Source: Mariniphaga sp.
GTDB taxonomy: Bacteria; Bacteroidota; Bacteroidia; Bacteroidales; Prolixibacteraceae
Assembly (NCBI GenBank): GCA_013203525.1
Contig: JABMQB010000329.1
Span: 1-8,356 of the forward strand
DNA: 8,356 bases
Direction: 5' to 3'
The translations under genes and the position numbers were made by a program. Position 1 is the stretch's first letter. Each line of letters starts with the position of its first letter. The notes below the pieces were generated by a model. It saw only the letters and a list, made by a program, of their open reading frames with translations. It was not told where the DNA came from and searched no databases. Below are positions 5,852 to 8,356 of the stretch, in pieces.

Positions 5852-6259
5852 ATGAGTAAAGTAACAGATCCAATAGCAGATTTTCTGACCCGTATCAGGA
5901 ATGGTATTATGGCCCGTCATAAGGTGGTAAATATTCCTGCCTCTAATGTTAAAAAGGAAATGACCAAAATTCTGAAAGAAAAAGGGTATATCCTGAATTA
6001 TAAATTCGAGGAAGATGTAAATTTCCAGGGAAATATAAAAATAGCTTTAAAGTATAATCCTGAAACCAAAATAAATGCAATTAAAGCATTAGAACGTATA
6101 AGTAAACCAGGTTTACGTAAATATTGTGATTCAACTTCAATCCCTCGTGTATTAAATGGGCTGGGTATCGCAATTATTTCTACTTCAAAAGGTATTATTA
6201 CTGATAAAGAAGCCAAGGATTTAAACGTTGGCGGTGAAATTTTATGTTACGTTTATTAA
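5852..6259 (+). CDS. rpsH: 30S ribosomal protein S8 (uS8)
   Basis: S8 binds the central domain of 16S rRNA and is a key organiser of the 30S platform. In E. coli it also represses the spc operon by binding the rplE mRNA start; no hairpin of that type was worked out here. The protein has 135 residues (usual 130-133). The start TDPIADFLTRIRNG at 5-18 and the end GLGIAIISTSKGIITDKEA (103-121) plus GGEILCYVY (127-135) are the classical S8 marks. The 16-base gap before it is A-rich and lacks a Shine-Dalgarno motif. Confidence 0.98.
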   Translation: MSKVTDPIADFLTRIRNGIMARHKVVNIPASNVKKEMTKILKEKGYILNYKFEEDVNFQGNIKIALKYNPETKINAIKALERISKPGLRKYCDSTSIPRVLNGLGIAIISTSKGIITDKEAKDLNVGGEILCYVY

Positions 6260-6260
6260 T

Positions 6261-6267
6261 AAGGAGG
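6261..6267 (+). promoter_or_regulatory. Full-consensus Shine-Dalgarno motif for rplF
   Basis: AAGGAGG stands between the rpsH stop (6257-6259) and the rplF ATG at 6275, leaving 7 bases to the start, a near-ideal distance. It is the only full-consensus motif in the window; most neighbouring starts have none. In Bacteroidota the 16S anti-Shine-Dalgarno end is generally little used, so a perfect motif here stands out. Its presence is seen directly; its effect on translation is inferred. Confidence 0.8.
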
Positions 6268-6274
6268 AAAAACT

Positions 6275-6835
6275 ATGTCAAGGATAGGAAAATTACCCAT
6301 AGAAATTCCGGCAGGAGTTGAAATTAAAGTAAGCGATGATAACGTAGCTACTGTAAAAGGGCCACTTGGTGAATTATCTCAGAAAATAGATCCATGTGTT
6401 AAGGTTGTAATTGAGGATAACAATATTACTGTTGAAAGAGAAAGCGACCAGAAACAACATAAAGCTATGCATGGATTATACCGTTCGTTAATTAATAACA
6501 TGGTAACGGGTGTTTCAAAAGGATATGAAATAAAACTTGAATTGGTTGGGATTGGATACCGTGCCGAGTTAATTGAGAATAATGTTCTGGATTTAACTTT
6601 AGGCTACTCACACCACACTTTTATTCAACTTCCACCTGAAGTTAAGGTTGAAGCTAAATCAGATAAAAGGGCTAACCCAATTATTACAATAAAATGTAAT
6701 GATAAGCAACTAATTGGGCAAGTAGCTGCTAAAATCCGGTCATTCCGTAAACCTGAGCCATATAAAGGTAAAGGAGTTAAGTTTGTTGGCGAGGTATTAA
6801 GACGTAAAGCTGGTAAAGCTGCTGCTGCTAAATAG
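6275..6835 (+). CDS. rplF: 50S ribosomal protein L6 (uL6)
   Basis: L6 lies near the sarcin-ricin loop and the base of the stalk, where translation GTPases bind. The protein has 186 residues (E. coli 177) and two similar alpha/beta halves. The first half covers about 1-80 (MSRIGKLPIEIPAGVEIKV at 1-19, VKGPLGEL at 27-34). The second covers about 85-178 (LVGIGYRAEL at 90-99, DKQLIGQVAAKIRSFRKPEP at 143-162). The signature PEPYKGKGVKF at 160-170 is complete. The tail KAAAAK is a short low-complexity extension. The start is decided by the perfect AAGGAGG at 6261-6267. The stop is TAG. Confidence 0.98.
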   Translation: MSRIGKLPIEIPAGVEIKVSDDNVATVKGPLGELSQKIDPCVKVVIEDNNITVERESDQKQHKAMHGLYRSLINNMVTGVSKGYEIKLELVGIGYRAELIENNVLDLTLGYSHHTFIQLPPEVKVEAKSDKRANPIITIKCNDKQLIGQVAAKIRSFRKPEPYKGKGVKFVGEVLRRKAGKAAAAK

Positions 6836-6849
6836 AAAATATTAATGTT

Positions 6850-7206
6850 ATGGCTTTAACAAAATTAAAAAGGCGAAACAGGATAAAGAAACGTATCCGT
6901 AAAATAGTAACCGGAACTTCTGAACGTCCACGTATGTGTGTATTCAGAAGTAACAAACAAATTTATGTACAGTTGATTGACGATCTTGAAGGTAAAACCT
7001 TGTTATCGGCAACATCGAACGTAAAAGAAAATTCGGAAAAAGAAGGTACAAAAACCGATAAAGCATCTATGTTGGGTAAATTAATTGCTGAAAAGGCACT
7101 TGCAGTTGGAATCACCCAGGTTGTATTTGACCGGAATGGATATTTGTATCACGGAAGAGTTAAACAATTAGCTGATGCTGCCCGTAAAGGTGGCCTTAAA
7201 TTTTAG
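6850..7206 (+). CDS. rplR: 50S ribosomal protein L18 (uL18)
   Basis: L18 binds 5S rRNA together with L5 and carries it into the central protuberance. The protein has 118 residues (E. coli 117). The amino end is strongly basic (KLKRRNRIKKRIRK, 5-18), as needed for 5S binding. Next come ERPRMCVFRSNKQIYVQLIDD at 25-45 and the well-kept end VVFDRNGYLYHGRVKQLADAARKGGLKF at 91-118. An ATG five bases earlier is in another frame and gives no sensible protein. There is no Shine-Dalgarno motif, and the stop is TAG, 6 bases before rpsE. Confidence 0.98.
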   Translation: MALTKLKRRNRIKKRIRKIVTGTSERPRMCVFRSNKQIYVQLIDDLEGKTLLSATSNVKENSEKEGTKTDKASMLGKLIAEKALAVGITQVVFDRNGYLYHGRVKQLADAARKGGLKF

Positions 7207-7212
7207 AACACT

Positions 7213-7728
7213 ATGTCAGGAAATATCAGAAAAGTAAAAACCAGCGACCTGGAATTAAAAGACAGATTAGTAGCAATAAACCGTGTTACCAAGGTAACAA
7301 AAGGGGGGCGAACATTTAGCTTTTCAGCCATTGTTATAGTTGGGAATGAAGATGGTATTGTAGGCTGGGGTCTTGGTAAAGCGAGCGAAGTAACCACTGC
7401 AATTGCCAAAGGTGTTGATGCAGCTAAAAAGAACTTAGTAAAAATACCGGTAATCCATGGTACCATTCCGCATGAACAAACAGCTAAATTTGGTGGTGCA
7501 AATGTATTATTAAAACCTGCATCTTCTGGTACAGGTGTTAAGGCCGGGGGTGCGATGCGTGCTGTGCTTGAGAGTGTTGGAATCTACGATATTTTAGCGA
7601 AATCCAAAGGATCATCAAATCCGCATAATTTGGTAAAAGCGACAATGGCTGCGTTGCTCGAAATGAGAGATGCATATGCAGTTGCCCAACAAAGAGGAGT
7701 TACATTGGAAAAAGTATTTAAAGGATAA
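7213..7728 (+). CDS. rpsE: 30S ribosomal protein S5 (uS5)
   Basis: S5 lies at the mRNA entry channel beside S3 and S4 and affects decoding accuracy; changes in its amino loop give spectinomycin resistance in other bacteria. The protein has 171 residues (E. coli 167). The double-stranded-RNA-binding-like amino domain runs over about 14-77, with RVTKVTKGGRTFSFSAIVIVGN at 24-45 and GIVGWGLGKASEV at 48-60. The carboxyl domain covers about 93-165, with GGANVLLKPASSGTGVKAGGAMRAVLE at 94-120. The spectinomycin loop (VTKGGRTF, 28-35) keeps the usual residues by eye, so no resistance change is suspected. Confidence 0.98.
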   Translation: MSGNIRKVKTSDLELKDRLVAINRVTKVTKGGRTFSFSAIVIVGNEDGIVGWGLGKASEVTTAIAKGVDAAKKNLVKIPVIHGTIPHEQTAKFGGANVLLKPASSGTGVKAGGAMRAVLESVGIYDILAKSKGSSNPHNLVKATMAALLEMRDAYAVAQQRGVTLEKVFKG

Positions 7729-7734
7729 GGAATC

Positions 7735-7917
7735 ATGGCGAAAATAAAAGTAACATTAGTAAAAAGTGGCATCGGTTCTACAAAACGCCAGAAAGCTACC
7801 CTTGCAGCGTTAGGACTAAAAAAAATGCAACAAACTATTGAACATGATGATTCACCTCAAGTGGTCGGAATGATTAATAAAATGAAGCATTTGTTAAAAG
7901 TTGAAGAAGTAAAATAA
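7735..7917 (+). CDS. rpmD: 50S ribosomal protein L30 (uL30)
   Basis: L30 is a small large-subunit protein that binds 23S rRNA domain II, near the base of the central protuberance. It is dispensable in some bacteria and absent from some lineages, so its presence here is worth stating. The protein has 60 residues, like E. coli (59). IKVTLVKSGIGSTKRQKATLAALGLKKM at 4-31 is the signature part, and VVGMINKMKHLLKVEEV near the end is typical. An AAGGA at 7727-7731 lies only 3 bases from the ATG, too near for a standard site. The place between S5 and L15 is the standard one. Confidence 0.97.
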   Translation: MAKIKVTLVKSGIGSTKRQKATLAALGLKKMQQTIEHDDSPQVVGMINKMKHLLKVEEVK

Positions 7918-7937
7918 TATTGAAATATTCTATAGTT

Positions 7938-8356
7938 ATGGATTTGAGTAACTTAAAGCCTGCAGAAGGATCGGTAAAGGGCAAAAAACGAATTGGAAGG
8001 GGACAAGGTTCGGGTAAAGGCGGAACATCTACCCGTGGCCATAAAGGTCAAAAGTCCAGATCCGGTTACTCCAGGAAAATAGGGTTTGAAGGAGGGCAAA
8101 TGCCTTTGCAAAGAGTTGTACCTAAAATGGGATTTAAAAACAGGAATAGAGTCGAATACAAGGCGGTTAACCTTAATTCACTTCAAGACCTGGCAGAAAG
8201 AGGAAACCTGGAGACAATTGATTTGCAAACTTTTATTGATGCAGGTATTACGTCAAAAAATGATAAAGTAAAAATTCTTGGCAACGGTGAATTAACTAAA
8301 AAGCTTACTGTAAAAGCAAATGCTTTTTCTAAAAGTGCCAAAGAAGCGATTGAAAA
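7938..8356 (+). CDS. rplO: 50S ribosomal protein L15 (uL15), 3' end cut by window
   Basis: L15 is a late-assembling large-subunit protein with a long glycine-rich arm running into 23S rRNA. From the ATG at 7938 the frame stays open to the last base: 139 full codons plus two bases, against a usual 145-150 residues, so only a short end is missing. The start MDLSNLKPAEGSVKGKKRIGRG is typical, followed by the Gly/Lys/Arg-rich arm at 20-43 (RGQGSGKGGTSTRGHKGQ) and GFEGGQMPLQRVVPKMGF at 49-66. VNLNSL at 78-83 and VKILGNGELTKKLTVKANAFSKSA at 111-134 complete the family pattern. The 20-base gap after rpmD has no ribosome-binding motif. In related genomes secY normally follows; it lies outside this window. 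Confidence 0.97.
   Translation, partial: MDLSNLKPAEGSVKGKKRIGRGQGSGKGGTSTRGHKGQKSRSGYSRKIGFEGGQMPLQRVVPKMGFKNRNRVEYKAVNLNSLQDLAERGNLETIDLQTFIDAGITSKNDKVKILGNGELTKKLTVKANAFSKSAKEAIE

Noticed and set aside
8086..8271. Plus-strand 61-codon open frame near the right end
   Set aside because: It is out of frame inside rplO, whose own frame from 7938 is open to the window end and encodes clear L15.
7213..8356. A hidden novel system in the right half of the window
   Set aside because: Every base is covered by ribosomal protein genes in the standard order with gaps of 20 bases or less; there is no room for another gene.

Overview
This window is an ordinary, essential piece of a bacterial chromosome: the S10-spc ribosomal protein operon, read entirely on the plus strand. 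In order it holds the tail of rplC (L3), then complete rplD, rplW, rplB, rpsS, rplV, rpsC, rplP, rpmC, rpsQ, rplN, rplX, rplE, rpsN, rpsH, rplF, rplR, rpsE and rpmD, and finally rplO (L15), cut by the window end. Eighteen genes are complete and two are partial.

The sequence points to a member of Bacteroidota, most likely class Bacteroidia, though I cannot place it lower. The reasons are: AT-rich DNA; most start codons preceded by A-rich sequence with no Shine-Dalgarno motif; the L4 amino end, which resembles Bacteroides L4 as I remember it; the L22 start MGARK; the L2 active-region motif DHPMGGGEG (proteobacteria have DHPHGGGEG); and an 89-residue zinc-free S14. Stops TAA, TAG and TGA are all used, so nothing suggests an altered code.

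Layout: gaps between genes run from overlaps to 37 bases. Two pairs overlap in a TAATG (rplD/rplW and rplX/rplE), and the rplC tail overlaps rplD by 10 bases. I see no convincing internal promoter, terminator, RNA gene, mobile element or CRISPR. The products are all ribosome parts. L2, L3, L4, L22, L23, L24, L29, L14, L16, L5, L18, L6, L30 and L15 build the large subunit; S19, S3, S17, S14, S8 and S5 build the small one. A single polycistronic message would keep them in balance.

The one truly odd thing is at the left edge. Bases 1-90 are an exact reverse complement of bases 311-400, inside rplD, and they replace the part of rplC that should sit there. This is most simply a fold-back chimera or assembly error at a contig end. 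It makes a misleading open frame in which antisense L4 is joined to the real L3 tail. I found no previously undescribed biological system here.
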